A DNA stretch of 64,000 nt from contig NZ_FLRH01000004.1 in assembly GCF_900089585.1 (NCBI RefSeq), positions 1,853,001 through 1,917,000 on the forward strand, written 5' to 3'. This document shows, in pieces, positions 43,684 through 52,521 of this stretch. The first letter of the stretch is position 1; the number at the start of each line of letters is the position of its first letter. The stretch is from Micromonospora sediminicola. GTDB lineage: Bacteria > Actinomycetota > Actinomycetes > Mycobacteriales > Micromonosporaceae. Position numbers and translations under genes: made by a program. A model generated the notes under the pieces. It did no database searches. It worked only from the letters and a program-made list of their open reading frames with translations, and was not told the DNA's origin.

Positions 43684-44385
43684 TCAGCGGCCGGCGTTCG
43701 CGACCAGCGCCTCGGCGACCTCGCGCACCTTGCGATTGGCGTCCTGGGACAGCTTCGACAGCAGCGCGAACGCCTCGTCCGCCGAGCAGCGCCGTTCGCC
43801 CATGATGATGCCCTTGGCCTGCTCGATCACCGCCCGGCTGCGCATCGCCTCCTGCATCTGCCGGGCCAGCGTGGCGGCGCTGTCGTAGAGGTGGGCGTTG
43901 GCCAGCGCGACGGCGGCGTACGCGGCGAAGTTCTCGGCGCTGCGGACGGCCACGCTGTCGAAGGCGTGCGGGGCCACACCGTACATGTTGAGCGCACCGG
44001 TGACCGCCTCCTGGATCGGCAGCCCGACCGACAGCGAGCTGCCGATGCCCGCCGCCCGGGCGTGTGCGGCCCACTCCGGCCAGCGCTCCTCCACGGCCAG
44101 GTCGGGCAGCGAGATGCTGGCCGCGCTGGCGGCGGCGTCCAGGCAGGGTCCCCGCTCGTTGCGGTACTGCCACTCGTCGAGTTGCCGGGCCAGGTCGCTG
44201 GTGCAGGCGGCGCTGGAGTTCCGGCCGCCCTGAGCCAGCGTCACGGTGACGTGGGCGCTGCCCGGGACGGTCTGGTTGGCCAGCTCGGCGACCCGCCGCA
44301 GGACGTCCTCCAGGCTCACTTCGTCCAGCCTGATCCGGCTCAGCTCGGCGAGCGCCTCGCCGGGGTCCGTGCTCGGGGCTGCCAT
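43684..44385 (-). CDS. GAF-ANTAR regulator, paralogue 1
   Basis: 233 residues from ATG 44385 with AAGGATCG upstream. A GAF-like domain (about 20-160, 'R-G-P-C-L-D-A-A' and 'S-S-L-S-V-G-L-P-I-Q') precedes a C-terminal ANTAR domain ('S-R-A-V-I-E-Q-A-K-G-I-I-M-G', residues about 178-230). ANTAR proteins bind RNA hairpins to control termination. A close paralogue lies at 45210 on the other strand, with a STAS gene between them. Confidence 0.87.
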   Translation of the reverse strand: MAAPSTDPGEALAELSRIRLDEVSLEDVLRRVAELANQTVPGSAHVTVTLAQGGRNSSAACTSDLARQLDEWQYRNERGPCLDAAASAASISLPDLAVEERWPEWAAHARAAGIGSSLSVGLPIQEAVTGALNMYGVAPHAFDSVAVRSAENFAAYAAVALANAHLYDSAATLARQMQEAMRSRAVIEQAKGIIMGERRCSADEAFALLSKLSQDANRKVREVAEALVANAGR

Positions 44386-44582
44386 GGCGATCCTTGTCGA
44401 TGCGGGGACGGCTGTCACCGCCAAGCTACCCGCCGGGCCGGACGCCGGCACGGGAACCCGGGCGTGCGAAGCCGCGCGGACCGACGTAACGTCGGAGACC
44501 GGGTCAAGACATGTGCCCTCCACCCGCTCACGGCCGCATCACGGCCGGGAGCGTCGCGCGAGTTCGTCGTGTGGGAGGTGCC

Positions 44583-45050
44583 ATGTTGGAGGATTTGCCG
44601 GTTTTCGGCCGTCATCACGTTCCCACCGCGTCCGGATCGTGGCGACCGGACGAGCCGATCATGTGGTTGAGCTGCGAGGTCCACGGGGACGTGACCACGG
44701 TCTCGGTCGCCGGCGAGGTCGACCTCAGCAACGCGCACCTGCTGGCCGAACTGCTGGAGAACGTCGCCGGGGTGCGGGCCCCGCTGGTGGTGGTCCATCT
44801 CGCGGAGGTCACCTTCTTCGGCGCGCACGGCACCGAGGCGCTGGTGCGGGCCCGGCGGCTGCTGACCGAGCGGGGCGGAAAACTGGTGCTCCACCGCCCC
44901 TCCCGGGCGGTGCGCCGCGTGCTCGACGTCACCGGCACGCTTCCCGGCTTCGAGATCGTCACCCGTCTCCCGCCGGACGGGGTCGACCAGCGGCCGGCAC
45001 GTCCGGTCGCCCCCGACCGAGCGGGGGTCGTAGAGTTGTCCGGTAGCTGA
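44583..45050 (+). CDS. STAS-domain protein lacking the phospho-acceptor serine
   Basis: 155 residues from ATG 44583 with GGGAGG upstream. The STAS fold is clear (residues 30-125, 'T-V-S-V-A-G-E-V-D-L-S-N', 'L-V-V-V-H-L-A-E-V-T-F-F-G'), but the conserved D-S-S is replaced by G80-A81-H82, so it cannot be phosphorylated there. It may be a constitutive anti-anti-sigma or a decoy (inference). It is flanked by two GAF-ANTAR genes. Confidence 0.83.
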   Translation: MLEDLPVFGRHHVPTASGSWRPDEPIMWLSCEVHGDVTTVSVAGEVDLSNAHLLAELLENVAGVRAPLVVVHLAEVTFFGAHGTEALVRARRLLTERGGKLVLHRPSRAVRRVLDVTGTLPGFEIVTRLPPDGVDQRPARPVAPDRAGVVELSGS

Positions 45051-45097
45051 CGTCCCGAGCGGGGCGTCACGAACGAGCGTCAAGAAGCGGCGCCGGC

Positions 45098-45118
45098 CCC
45101 GATCCTTCCCGGATCGGG
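45098..45118 (+). terminator. Short GC-rich hairpin upstream of the second GAF-ANTAR gene
   Basis: CCCGATCC (45098-45105) pairs perfectly with GGATCGGG (45111-45118) around a 5-base loop. It lies between the STAS stop and the GAF-ANTAR start, with no T-tract. It may end the STAS transcript or be a hairpin of the ANTAR-gene leader. Confidence 0.35.
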
Positions 45119-45209
45119 ACAGCGGTCCGTTGTCGCGGGCCGTCCCGCCACCAGCCGTCCCCCGGGTTCGGGGTCGACGGCGTCGCTTCCCACAAGGACG
45201 TCACAGCTC

Positions 45210-45920
45210 ATGCCGCAGGCCCACCCCGACCTCGCCGCAGCCTTGATCAGACTCGGGCGGATCAAGTACGACGAGGTCGACGTCGACGTGGTGTTGTCGA
45301 TCATCGCCCAGGTCGCCAAGGATGCGATCCCGGGCACGGCCGAGGTCTCGGTCACGCTGGTCCAGGGCGCGACGGCGTACACCGCCGCGCACACCGGCGA
45401 GCTGGCCCTGACCCTGGACGAGTGGCAGTACGAGCAGGGCCGGGGCCCCTGCCTGGACGCCGCGACCACCGGCGCCGCGATGCTGGTGCCGGACATGGCG
45501 GCGGAGAGCCGGTGGCCGGAGTGGGCGGTCCGGGCCCACCGGGCGGGCGCCGCGAGTTCCCTCTCGATCGGCCTGCCCATCCAGGAGGCCATGGTCGGGG
45601 CGCTCAACATCTACGGCGCGGCCCCGCGGGTCTTCGACGAGCAGGTCGACCTCGCGCAGACGCTCGCCGGGTACGCCGCCATCGCGCTGGCCAACGTCCA
45701 CCTCTACGAGAGCACCGCCACGCTGGCGCAGCAGATGCAGGAGGCGATGCAGAGCCGGGCCGTGATCGAGCAGGCCAAGGGCATCATCATGGGTCAGCGC
45801 CGGTGCTCGGCCGAGGAGGCGTTCGCCATCCTGGCCCGGGTGTCGCAGGACTCCAACCGGAAGCTGCGGGAGGTCGCCGAGTCACTCGTCGACCGGGCGG
45901 TGCACGGCGGTCGCGACTGA
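45210..45920 (+). CDS. GAF-ANTAR regulator, paralogue 2
   Basis: 236 residues from ATG 45210. The same architecture as the gene at 43684: GAF-like ('R-G-P-C-L-D-A-A', 'S-S-L-S-I-G-L-P-I-Q-E-A') and ANTAR ('S-R-A-V-I-E-Q-A-K-G-I-I-M-G-Q'). The two share long identical stretches in the ANTAR domain and look like a duplication. RNA-hairpin antitermination is the expected mode; its target is not visible. Confidence 0.87.
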   Translation: MPQAHPDLAAALIRLGRIKYDEVDVDVVLSIIAQVAKDAIPGTAEVSVTLVQGATAYTAAHTGELALTLDEWQYEQGRGPCLDAATTGAAMLVPDMAAESRWPEWAVRAHRAGAASSLSIGLPIQEAMVGALNIYGAAPRVFDEQVDLAQTLAGYAAIALANVHLYESTATLAQQMQEAMQSRAVIEQAKGIIMGQRRCSAEEAFAILARVSQDSNRKLREVAESLVDRAVHGGRD

Positions 45921-45934
45921 GCGGCGGTCGCCGG

Positions 45935-46192
45935 TCAGCGCGGCATCGCGCGCCAGCCGGAGCCGCTCGCCCGCCACGCCCCGGCGAGGATGCTCGCCGA
46001 GCCCCGGCTCGGGCACTGCTGGATCTTGGACCGGCCGGCGGCGCCGCCGATCTGCGCCTGCACCTGCCACTGGCTCCCGTCGGTGCGGATGTAGACGTCG
46101 CGCCGACCACGCGGGTTGCTGACGCCGTTCCACCAGTGTTCCTCCACCACCATGACGTGACCGTACCGCAGCCGGTATGGTCCGGCCCACAC
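45935..46192 (-). CDS. Small conserved actinobacterial protein of unknown function
   Basis: 85 residues from GTG 46192. A compact basic protein with 'E-E-H-W-W-N-G', 'R-R-D-V-Y-I-R-T-D' and 'G-R-S-K-I-Q-Q-C-P', which I recognise as a recurrent small actinobacterial family without assigned function. No TM helix or signal. Its stop lies 12 bases from the GAF-ANTAR stop, convergently. Confidence 0.65.
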   Translation of the reverse strand: MWAGPYRLRYGHVMVVEEHWWNGVSNPRGRRDVYIRTDGSQWQVQAQIGGAAGRSKIQQCPSRGSASILAGAWRASGSGWRAMPR

Positions 46193-46220
46193 CAGATCCG
46201 CGGGCCGGACCTCGCCGGGG

Positions 46221-47255
46221 TCAGCCGTCCAGCCGTCGGACCATGTTCATGATGGTCTCGACCTGGGCACCGCCCTTGATCGGGTAGTTCGTGGCGCCGA
46301 GGTATCCCCACCAGTCCCAGCAGCCGTTCGGGTTGACCGGGGTGGCGGTCGCCTGCGGGTAGAGCACGATCAGCCGGTTGGTGTCGGCGTACTGGTTGAG
46401 GTTGGCCCGGTCGACGAACGCGGTGCCGACCTTGGCGTACCCCTGGGCGCAGCCGTGCAGGGCCACCAGCAGTCGGCAGGTGGTGCCGGCGGCGCAGGAG
46501 CTGGGCACGTACGCGAAGCCGTTGCCGTCCATGCTCAGGCCGTTGGCCCAGCCGTTGACCGCGAAGCTGTCCTGGCCGAAGCGGATCAGGGTGCCGCCGA
46601 GCGGGCCGGTGTTCGGCGCGGCGACCGAGCCGAGCAGCTTGCCGAGGAAGGCGCCCTGCGGGTCGGTGCCGCAGTCGGCGAGGTACGGCGAGGCGGTGGC
46701 GGTACAGCCGACCGTGCCGTAGGGCGTGACCCAGGAGTGCCCGGCGGCGCTGCCGGAGTCGTAGCGGACGCTGACGCCGAAGTCCTGGTAGTACCGGACC
46801 AGGTCGTCGGTGACCGATTTCTTCACGGTGGCGTCGTTGTTGCCGTGGTAGACGTACACCGGCTGACCGGAGAGGTTGCCGGTGCCGTCGATCCAGCCGT
46901 ACCCGGCCCAGGCGCGGGTGTACGTCTCCAGGTTGCCCAGGTACGTCGGGTAGATGTTGTCGCCGCAGCCGTAGAGCGCCTGCGGGATGGTGTTCTGCGC
47001 GCAGTAGTAGGGCCCGGCCGCGAAGATCGCCGCGCCCCGGACGCGGGCCGAGTAGGCGACCTGGAGCTGGGTGGCCATGTAGCCGCCGGAGGAGACCCCG
47101 GCGACGTAGACGGCCGAGACCGGGTACGAGCGCAGCGAACCGGCGACCGGCGTCTTGGTCCAGGGGGTGCTCGCGGCCCGGGCGGCGACGCCGCCGGGCA
47201 GGACGAGCAGGAGTGCGGCGGCGAGGGTGGTGACGGCCTTCCACGGTGTCTTCAT
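46221..47255 (-). CDS. Secreted PHB-depolymerase-like esterase
   Basis: 344 residues from ATG 47255 (an upstream start lacks a ribosome site). A signal peptide ends A-R-A-A. The lipase box is G-V-S-S-G-G-Y-M, with Asp in 'H-G-N-N-D-A-T-V' and His in 'A-A-G-H-S-W'. 'N-P-N-G-C-W-D-W-W-G-Y' near the end is typical of extracellular short-chain PHB depolymerase type 2 enzymes. It would hydrolyse polyhydroxybutyrate or related esters outside the cell. It ends 28 bases before the small protein on the same strand. Confidence 0.83.
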   Translation of the reverse strand: MKTPWKAVTTLAAALLLVLPGGVAARAASTPWTKTPVAGSLRSYPVSAVYVAGVSSGGYMATQLQVAYSARVRGAAIFAAGPYYCAQNTIPQALYGCGDNIYPTYLGNLETYTRAWAGYGWIDGTGNLSGQPVYVYHGNNDATVKKSVTDDLVRYYQDFGVSVRYDSGSAAGHSWVTPYGTVGCTATASPYLADCGTDPQGAFLGKLLGSVAAPNTGPLGGTLIRFGQDSFAVNGWANGLSMDGNGFAYVPSSCAAGTTCRLLVALHGCAQGYAKVGTAFVDRANLNQYADTNRLIVLYPQATATPVNPNGCWDWWGYLGATNYPIKGGAQVETIMNMVRRLDG

Positions 47256-47529
47256 GGTGTTCTCCCGTCGGAGTGCCGGTGGGACGACCGGCGTGCCGGC
47301 ACCGTAGCGTGACATTGACCACAGCAGATATCCGCACCGTCGACACCTCGCCCGAGGCGGCGGTGTGGGCCGACCACCCCGAAAACTCCTGGATCGTCGC
47401 CGTCGCGCGGGCTAGCGTCCCGGACGACGTCACTTCGAGACCGTGAAGAGGGTGTTTTGGTGCCCGTGCCGACCGCGCCGAACCGGATCGACCCGCCCGC
47501 AACCCTCTTCCGCACTCGGAGCGACCACC

Positions 47530-48276
47530 ATGGACCTGCCACGTAGCTTCACCATCCGCGAGGGTGACCTTCGCGTCCTCAACCCGATCGACGAGGCCAA
47601 GCTGGCCACGCTGGGCCGGGTGATCGGCCTCGTGCCCGATGCCGAGCTGCTCGACCTGTGCAGCGGCAAGGGCGAGCTGCTCTGCACCTGGGCCCGGGAC
47701 CACGGGATCACCGGCACCGGGGTCGACGTCAGCACCGTCTTCACCACCGCCGCCCGGGACCGCGCCGCCGAGCTGGGCGTCGCCGACCGGGTCCGGTTCG
47801 TGCACGGCGACGCCGCCGCGTACGTTCCGGAGCATCCGGTCGACGTGGCCTGCTGCGTCGGCGCCACCTGGATCGGCGGCGGCGTCCCCGGCACCCTGGA
47901 GCTGCTCGACCGCGCGCTGCGGCCGGGCGGCATGGCGCTGGTCGGCGAGCCGTACTGGCGGATCGACCCGCCCGACGAGGAGACGGTGGCCGGGTCGCAC
48001 GCCCGGTCCCGGGACGAGTTCCGCGACCTGCCCGGCCTGGTCGCGCTCTTCGGCGCGTGCGGCTGGGACCTGGTCGAGATGGTCCTCGCCGACCAGGACA
48101 GCTGGGACCGGTACGCCGCCGCGCACTGGCTGAACCTGCGCCGCTGGCTGGACGCCAACCCGGACGACGAACTGGCCGCGGAGCTGCGGCGGGAACTCAC
48201 CGAGGACCCGCTGCGGTACGTCCGGTTCCAACGCGAACATCTGGGTTGGGGAGTTTTCGCGCTGCTTCGTCGCTGA
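47530..48276 (+). CDS. SAM-dependent methyltransferase
   Basis: 248 residues from ATG 47530 (the frame opens at 47443 but the extra residues look non-coding). Class I motif I is 'L-L-D-L-C-S-G-K-G-E-L-L', motif II/III 'T-G-V-D-V-S' and 'A-C-C-V-G-A-T-W-I-G', then 'L-R-P-G-G-M-A-L-V-G-E-P-Y-W'. Substrate unknown. The 270 bases upstream hold no recognisable gene. Confidence 0.85.
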   Translation: MDLPRSFTIREGDLRVLNPIDEAKLATLGRVIGLVPDAELLDLCSGKGELLCTWARDHGITGTGVDVSTVFTTAARDRAAELGVADRVRFVHGDAAAYVPEHPVDVACCVGATWIGGGVPGTLELLDRALRPGGMALVGEPYWRIDPPDEETVAGSHARSRDEFRDLPGLVALFGACGWDLVEMVLADQDSWDRYAAAHWLNLRRWLDANPDDELAAELRRELTEDPLRYVRFQREHLGWGVFALLRR

Positions 48277-48354
48277 CGCCGCCCGACGCCCGGTCGACGC
48301 GCCGACGCGCGTCGGCCGGGCTTAGCGGATCGCTACGGAGGGTAAAGCCAGATC

Positions 48355-48780
48355 ATGGGACAGTTGCGCACCTCGCCGCCGCCGCCGCAGGCCACCGAGC
48401 TGGAGCGGTGGGTGCTCGACACCCCCGAGCAACTGCGCGACGTCCGCGCCTCGCTGCGCGACGCGCTGAACCGGCACGGACTGGTGCAGGGCGAGGACCT
48501 GGACGAGGTGCCGCACATGGTGCTGCTCGTCGTCACCGAGCTGGCCAGCAACGCCCTCCGGCACGGCCGACCGCCCACCATCGTCACGCTGCGCGCCACC
48601 GACGACTGCTTCCTGCTCGAGGTGGCCGACCACGACGTCAGCTCGGTGCCGGAGCTGTCCGACATCCATCCGCTGGACTCGGGTGGGCGAGGGCTGTTCC
48701 TGGCCCAGTCGATCTCGCTCGACGTCGGCTGGTACGCCACCGCCACCACCAAGAACATCTGGGCGTCGTTCTCCCGGTGA
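48355..48780 (+). CDS. RsbW-like anti-sigma/ATP-binding protein
   Basis: 141 residues from ATG 48355. A single HATPase_c domain: 'V-T-E-L-A-S-N-A-L-R-H' N-box, 'V-A-D-H-D' G1 box and 'G-G-R-G-L-F-L' G2 box. Proteins of this size act as serine kinases or anti-sigma factors in partner switching with STAS proteins and PP2C phosphatases such as those at 22372 and 21119. Cognate pairing is inference. Confidence 0.86.
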   Translation: MGQLRTSPPPPQATELERWVLDTPEQLRDVRASLRDALNRHGLVQGEDLDEVPHMVLLVVTELASNALRHGRPPTIVTLRATDDCFLLEVADHDVSSVPELSDIHPLDSGGRGLFLAQSISLDVGWYATATTKNIWASFSR

Positions 48781-48862
48781 GGTGGCCACGGCCGGTCGAC
48801 GGGACGGCGCGGTGGGTGGGCCCGCCGGCGCCCGACGCCGAGCCGCCGACGGACCCGCCGGA

Positions 48863-49849
48863 CTAGAAGCCCGCCACCGGGTGCGGGACGTACGGCGCCT
48901 CCAGCGCCGCCACCTCCTCGTCGGTCAGCTCCAGGTCCAGCGCGGCCACCGCGTCGGTCAGGTGGTGCGGCTTGGTGGCGCCCACGATCGGCGCGGTCAC
49001 CGCCGGGTTGCGGGCCACCCAGGCCAGCGCCACCTGCGCCCGCGGCACACCCCGCTGCTCGGCCACCCGGGCCACCGCGTCGATCACCGCCCGGTCGTGC
49101 TCCTCGGTACGCGCGTAGAGCGTGCGACCGAACTCGTCGGTCTCCGCCCGCGCGGTCCGCTCCTGCGGGTCCCGGGTCAACAGCCCCCGGGCCAGCGGGC
49201 TCCACGGGATCACCGCGACGCCCTGGTCGAGGCAGAGCGGCAGCATCTCCCGCTCCTCCTCCCGGTAGAGCAGGTTGTAGTGGTTCTGCATCGAGACGAA
49301 CCGGGTCCAGCCGTGCCGCTCGGCGAGCCAGAGCGCCTTGGCGAACTGCCACGCGTACATCGACGAGGCGCCGAGGTAGCGGACCTTGCCGGCCCGGACC
49401 AGGTCGTGCAGGGCCTCCAGCGTCTCCTCGATCGGCGTGCCCGGGTCGAGGCGGTGGATCTGGTAGAGGTCCACGTAGTCGGTGCCGAGCCGGCGCAGGC
49501 TCGCGTCGATCTCGCTCATGATGTGCTTGCGGGACAACCCGCCCCGGTTCGGACCCGGCCCCATCCGGCCGTGCACCTTGGTCGCGATCACCACGTCGTC
49601 GCGGCGGGCGAAGTCCTTCAGCGCCCGGCCGACAATCTCCTCGCTGGTGCCGTCGGAGTAGACGTTCGCGGTGTCGAAGAAGGTGACGCCCAGCTCCAGC
49701 GCCTGCTGGATGAAGGGGCGGGCGGCGTCCTCCGGCAGCGACCACGGGTGGCCGCCCCGGCTCGGCTCGCCGTAGCTCATGCAGCCCAGGCAGAGCCGGG
49801 ACACCTCCAGGCCGGTGGACCCGAACTTGACGTAATCCATGGCGTCCAT
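48863..49849 (-). CDS. Aldo/keto reductase
   Basis: 328 residues from ATG 49849 (ATG 49840 also possible). Catalytic tetrad Asp-Tyr-Lys-His is seen in 'F-F-D-T-A-N-V-Y-S-D-G', 'I-A-T-K-V-H-G' and 'Y-Q-I-H-R-L-D'; the NADP-binding end is 'P-I-V-G-A-T-K-P-H-H'. It reduces aldehydes or ketones with NADPH. Start and length fit the YajO/Gfo-type AKR group. Confidence 0.9.
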   Translation of the reverse strand: MDAMDYVKFGSTGLEVSRLCLGCMSYGEPSRGGHPWSLPEDAARPFIQQALELGVTFFDTANVYSDGTSEEIVGRALKDFARRDDVVIATKVHGRMGPGPNRGGLSRKHIMSEIDASLRRLGTDYVDLYQIHRLDPGTPIEETLEALHDLVRAGKVRYLGASSMYAWQFAKALWLAERHGWTRFVSMQNHYNLLYREEEREMLPLCLDQGVAVIPWSPLARGLLTRDPQERTARAETDEFGRTLYARTEEHDRAVIDAVARVAEQRGVPRAQVALAWVARNPAVTAPIVGATKPHHLTDAVAALDLELTDEEVAALEAPYVPHPVAGF

Positions 49850-49886
49850 CCCATCACCGACGGGCGGCGACCGCAGTCCGCGTGGG

Positions 49887-50732
49887 TCAGTGGTCCTCGG
49901 CCGGGATCGGGTCGTCGTACTGGCCGGACGGGCCGACCAGGGCCTCCCCGCCCACCAGCGGCCAGGCGTTGGGTGCGCAGCCGTGCAGCCCGAGCGTCTG
50001 CTGCACCATCACCGGCGCCGGACCGCCGGCGGCGGGGCAGCGCTCGTGACCCCGGCCCAGCCGATGGCCCACCTCGTGGTTGAGCAGGTACTGCCGGTAG
50101 AGGTCGAGGTCGGCCACGTGCGGCACCCCGTACACCCAGCGGGCCACGTTGATCACGACCCGGTCGCCGTTGCGGCAGGAGGTGTAGCGGTCGGTGGGGT
50201 CGCCGCAGAGCCCACCCCGGGTCAGCGGTGTGGTGAGCAGCACGGTGAAGTCGGCCGGCCCGTCCCGGCCCACCCGCTGCAACCGCCACCGGCCGTCCCC
50301 GGTCCAGCCGCGCGGGTCGGCCAGCGTCGCGGCGACCTCCCGGGCGAAGCGTTCCACGTCCACGTTGCGGATGCCGTCCTCGACCGCGACCCGGTAGCGC
50401 AGCAGCTCACCGGAGCGACCGGCCACCGCGCCGGTGGTGTCGGCGGTCCGGAAGCCGCCGCCGCCCCGCAGCGGGTAGGTGATGCGGGGCGGCACCCGAC
50501 CGGCCGCCGGGACCGGCGACGCCGGGGCAGCCGTCGCCGTCGGGCGCGGGCCGGGCACCTGCGCCGGCACGGTCCGCTCCACGCCGGCCGAGGCCAGCAG
50601 GTCCGGGTGCCGGCGCAGGGTGTATCCGCCGCCGGCCGCGAGACCGGCCGCGACGAGGGCCGCCACCAGGAGCGGGACGCCGGCCCGGGACCGCCGTCGC
50701 CGTCGGTGCAGACCCCGGTCGTACCCGCCCAC
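49887..50732 (-). CDS. DUF3152 protein with a metzincin-like zinc motif
   Basis: 281 residues from GTG 50732 with GGAGATCG upstream. An Arg-rich cytoplasmic start, one TM helix (about 18-37), a Pro/Ala linker, then the DUF3152 domain with four Cys. H219-E-V-G-H-R-L-G-R-G-H229 matches the full H-E-x-x-H-x-x-G-x-x-H zinc motif, followed by 'V-M-V-Q-Q' that could be the Met-turn. This points to a membrane-anchored extracytoplasmic metalloprotease, although the family is formally of unknown function. Confidence 0.85.
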   Translation of the reverse strand: MGGYDRGLHRRRRRSRAGVPLLVAALVAAGLAAGGGYTLRRHPDLLASAGVERTVPAQVPGPRPTATAAPASPVPAAGRVPPRITYPLRGGGGFRTADTTGAVAGRSGELLRYRVAVEDGIRNVDVERFAREVAATLADPRGWTGDGRWRLQRVGRDGPADFTVLLTTPLTRGGLCGDPTDRYTSCRNGDRVVINVARWVYGVPHVADLDLYRQYLLNHEVGHRLGRGHERCPAAGGPAPVMVQQTLGLHGCAPNAWPLVGGEALVGPSGQYDDPIPAEDH

Positions 50733-50871
50733 GTCGATCTCCGTCCGTCGCGCCGCCCCCGCTCCGGGCAGGAGTACGGATGCCAGGGCCCGACGGTTGA
50801 ACCCGCGGGCCGGGTACCGTCGGTGGTGGGGTGAGCGACCTGCCGCCTGTCGGAGTCAGGGGGAGCCACCC

Positions 50872-52062
50872 GTGTCATCAGCCGAGCAGCTGCTCGACGA
50901 CGCCCTCGCGGCGGCGCGCGGCACCGACGTACGCGCCGCCGAGCGGGCCCTCGACCGGCTGGTGGTGGGCGCCGGCGCGGACGTCGACGCGGCCCTGCTG
51001 GCCCGACTCACCCGGGCCGTCGGCCGACTCTGGCCGCGCGGCTGGCAACCGGTCGACCTGGACCGCCTCGCCGTACGCCGGTTGACCCCGCGCGGCGCCC
51101 GGCTGCTGCGCGACGGCGTGGCCGCCCAGCGGCGGACGCTCCCCGGCCCCGTCCCGGCCTGGTTCGACGAGCAGGTCACCGACCTCGGCGCCCGCTGGGA
51201 CACGGACGCGGGCTGGCTGGACCGCCGCGCCGACGGCGACCGGATCACCGCCCTGCGCGATGCCGTCGACGCGCTCGTCCTGGTCGAGGGGCTGCCGCCG
51301 ATCGCGTCGCTGCGCCCGCCGCCCGGCTCGGCCGCCGTCTCCCGCGCCGCCGTCCCGGCCACCGGTTCCCGGATGCTCGACCGGGTACGCGCGCTGCTGG
51401 CCAAGGCCGAGTCGACCGGTTACCCGGCGGAGGCGGAGGCGTTCACCGCCAAGGCGCAGGAGCTGATGGCCCGGCACAGCATCGACGCGGCGTTGCTCGA
51501 CGCCGCGGCCGACCGGCCGGACCGCCCGGGCGGGGTACGCATCGGCACCGACGCCCCGTACGCGGCGGCGAAGGCGCTGCTGATCCAGGAGGTGGCGGCG
51601 GCGAACCGGTGCGAGTCGGTGTGGTCCGACGACCTGGGCTTCGCCACCGTGCTCGGCTTCCCGGCCGACCTGGCGGCGGTGGAGCTGCTGCACACCTCGC
51701 TACTGGTGCAGGCCACCGCCGCGATGCTGCGCGGGCGGGCGGAACGCGGCCGGGCCGGTGGGCGGCGCACCAAGGTCTACGACGAGTCGTTCCTCAACGC
51801 GTTCGCGCTGCGGATCGGCGAGCGGTTGCGGGCGGCCAGCACGGCGGCGGCCGAGGAGCGCGACGACGACCGTCTGCTGCCGGTGCTCGCGGCCCGCTCG
51901 GACGCCGTCCGGGAGCGCCTGGACCAGCTCTTCCCCGGCACCACCCGGCACCGGCTCCAGGTCCGCGACGCGGACGGCTGGACCTCCGGCACCAGCGCCG
52001 CCGACCGCGCCTCCCTCGACCCGACTGCCCCCGCGCGCCGGCCGCTTCGCGGGGCCCGCTGA
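50872..52062 (+). CDS. DUF2786 protein
   Basis: 396 residues from GTG 50872 with AGGGGGAG upstream. The central part carries 'R-V-R-A-L-L-A-K-A-E-S-T-G-Y-P-A-E-A-E-A' and 'A-Q-E-L-M-A-R-H-S-I-D', the DUF2786 signature, with a helical domain before it and 'Y-D-E-S-F-L-N-A-F-A' after it. No signal or TM helix. The function is unknown. Confidence 0.84.
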   Translation: MSSAEQLLDDALAAARGTDVRAAERALDRLVVGAGADVDAALLARLTRAVGRLWPRGWQPVDLDRLAVRRLTPRGARLLRDGVAAQRRTLPGPVPAWFDEQVTDLGARWDTDAGWLDRRADGDRITALRDAVDALVLVEGLPPIASLRPPPGSAAVSRAAVPATGSRMLDRVRALLAKAESTGYPAEAEAFTAKAQELMARHSIDAALLDAAADRPDRPGGVRIGTDAPYAAAKALLIQEVAAANRCESVWSDDLGFATVLGFPADLAAVELLHTSLLVQATAAMLRGRAERGRAGGRRTKVYDESFLNAFALRIGERLRAASTAAAEERDDDRLLPVLAARSDAVRERLDQLFPGTTRHRLQVRDADGWTSGTSAADRASLDPTAPARRPLRGAR

Positions 52063-52152
52063 CTTTCTCGGCGATGATGTCGGATCGGGCGGCCCGGCTC
52101 CGACCCGTCTGCGAGGCGCCACCGACGGTGGCCCCGATCCGAGGAGTGAGAC

Positions 52153-52521
52153 GTGAAGTACATGCTGCTGATCTGGAACCGGCCCGGCTTCGTGGAGGAG
52201 CTGTCCGAGGCGGAGCGCACCGCGATCTTCGGCGAGGTCGACGAGATCATGAAGGAGCTGACCGAGTCCGGTGAGCTGGTCGGCGGGGAGGCGCTGGCCC
52301 ATCCGTCGCAAGCCCGGACGGTGCGGCCGGCGGCCGGCGGCACCGAGATCACCGACGGGCCGTTCGTGGAGAGCAAGGAGCAGTTCGCCGGCTACCTGAC
52401 GGTGGACTGCGACACCCCGGAGCGGGCCGCCGAGATCGCCGCCCGCTGGCCGGACGTGCGGCACGGCTTCGGCGTGCTGGAGGTGCGCGCGGTGATGGAG
52501 CAGGCCGGGACGGAGATGTGA
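52153..52521 (+). CDS. YCII/DGPF-domain protein of an ECF42-type module
   Basis: 122 residues from GTG 52153 with GAGGAGTGAG upstream. 'M-K-Y-M-L-L-I-W', 'D-G-P-F-V-E-S-K-E' and 'P-A-A-G-G-T-E-I-T' form the DGPF/YCII fold. Such proteins pair with ECF42 sigma factors. The stop overlaps the sigma-factor start (GTGA at 52518). Confidence 0.9.
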   Translation: MKYMLLIWNRPGFVEELSEAERTAIFGEVDEIMKELTESGELVGGEALAHPSQARTVRPAAGGTEITDGPFVESKEQFAGYLTVDCDTPERAAEIAARWPDVRHGFGVLEVRAVMEQAGTEM

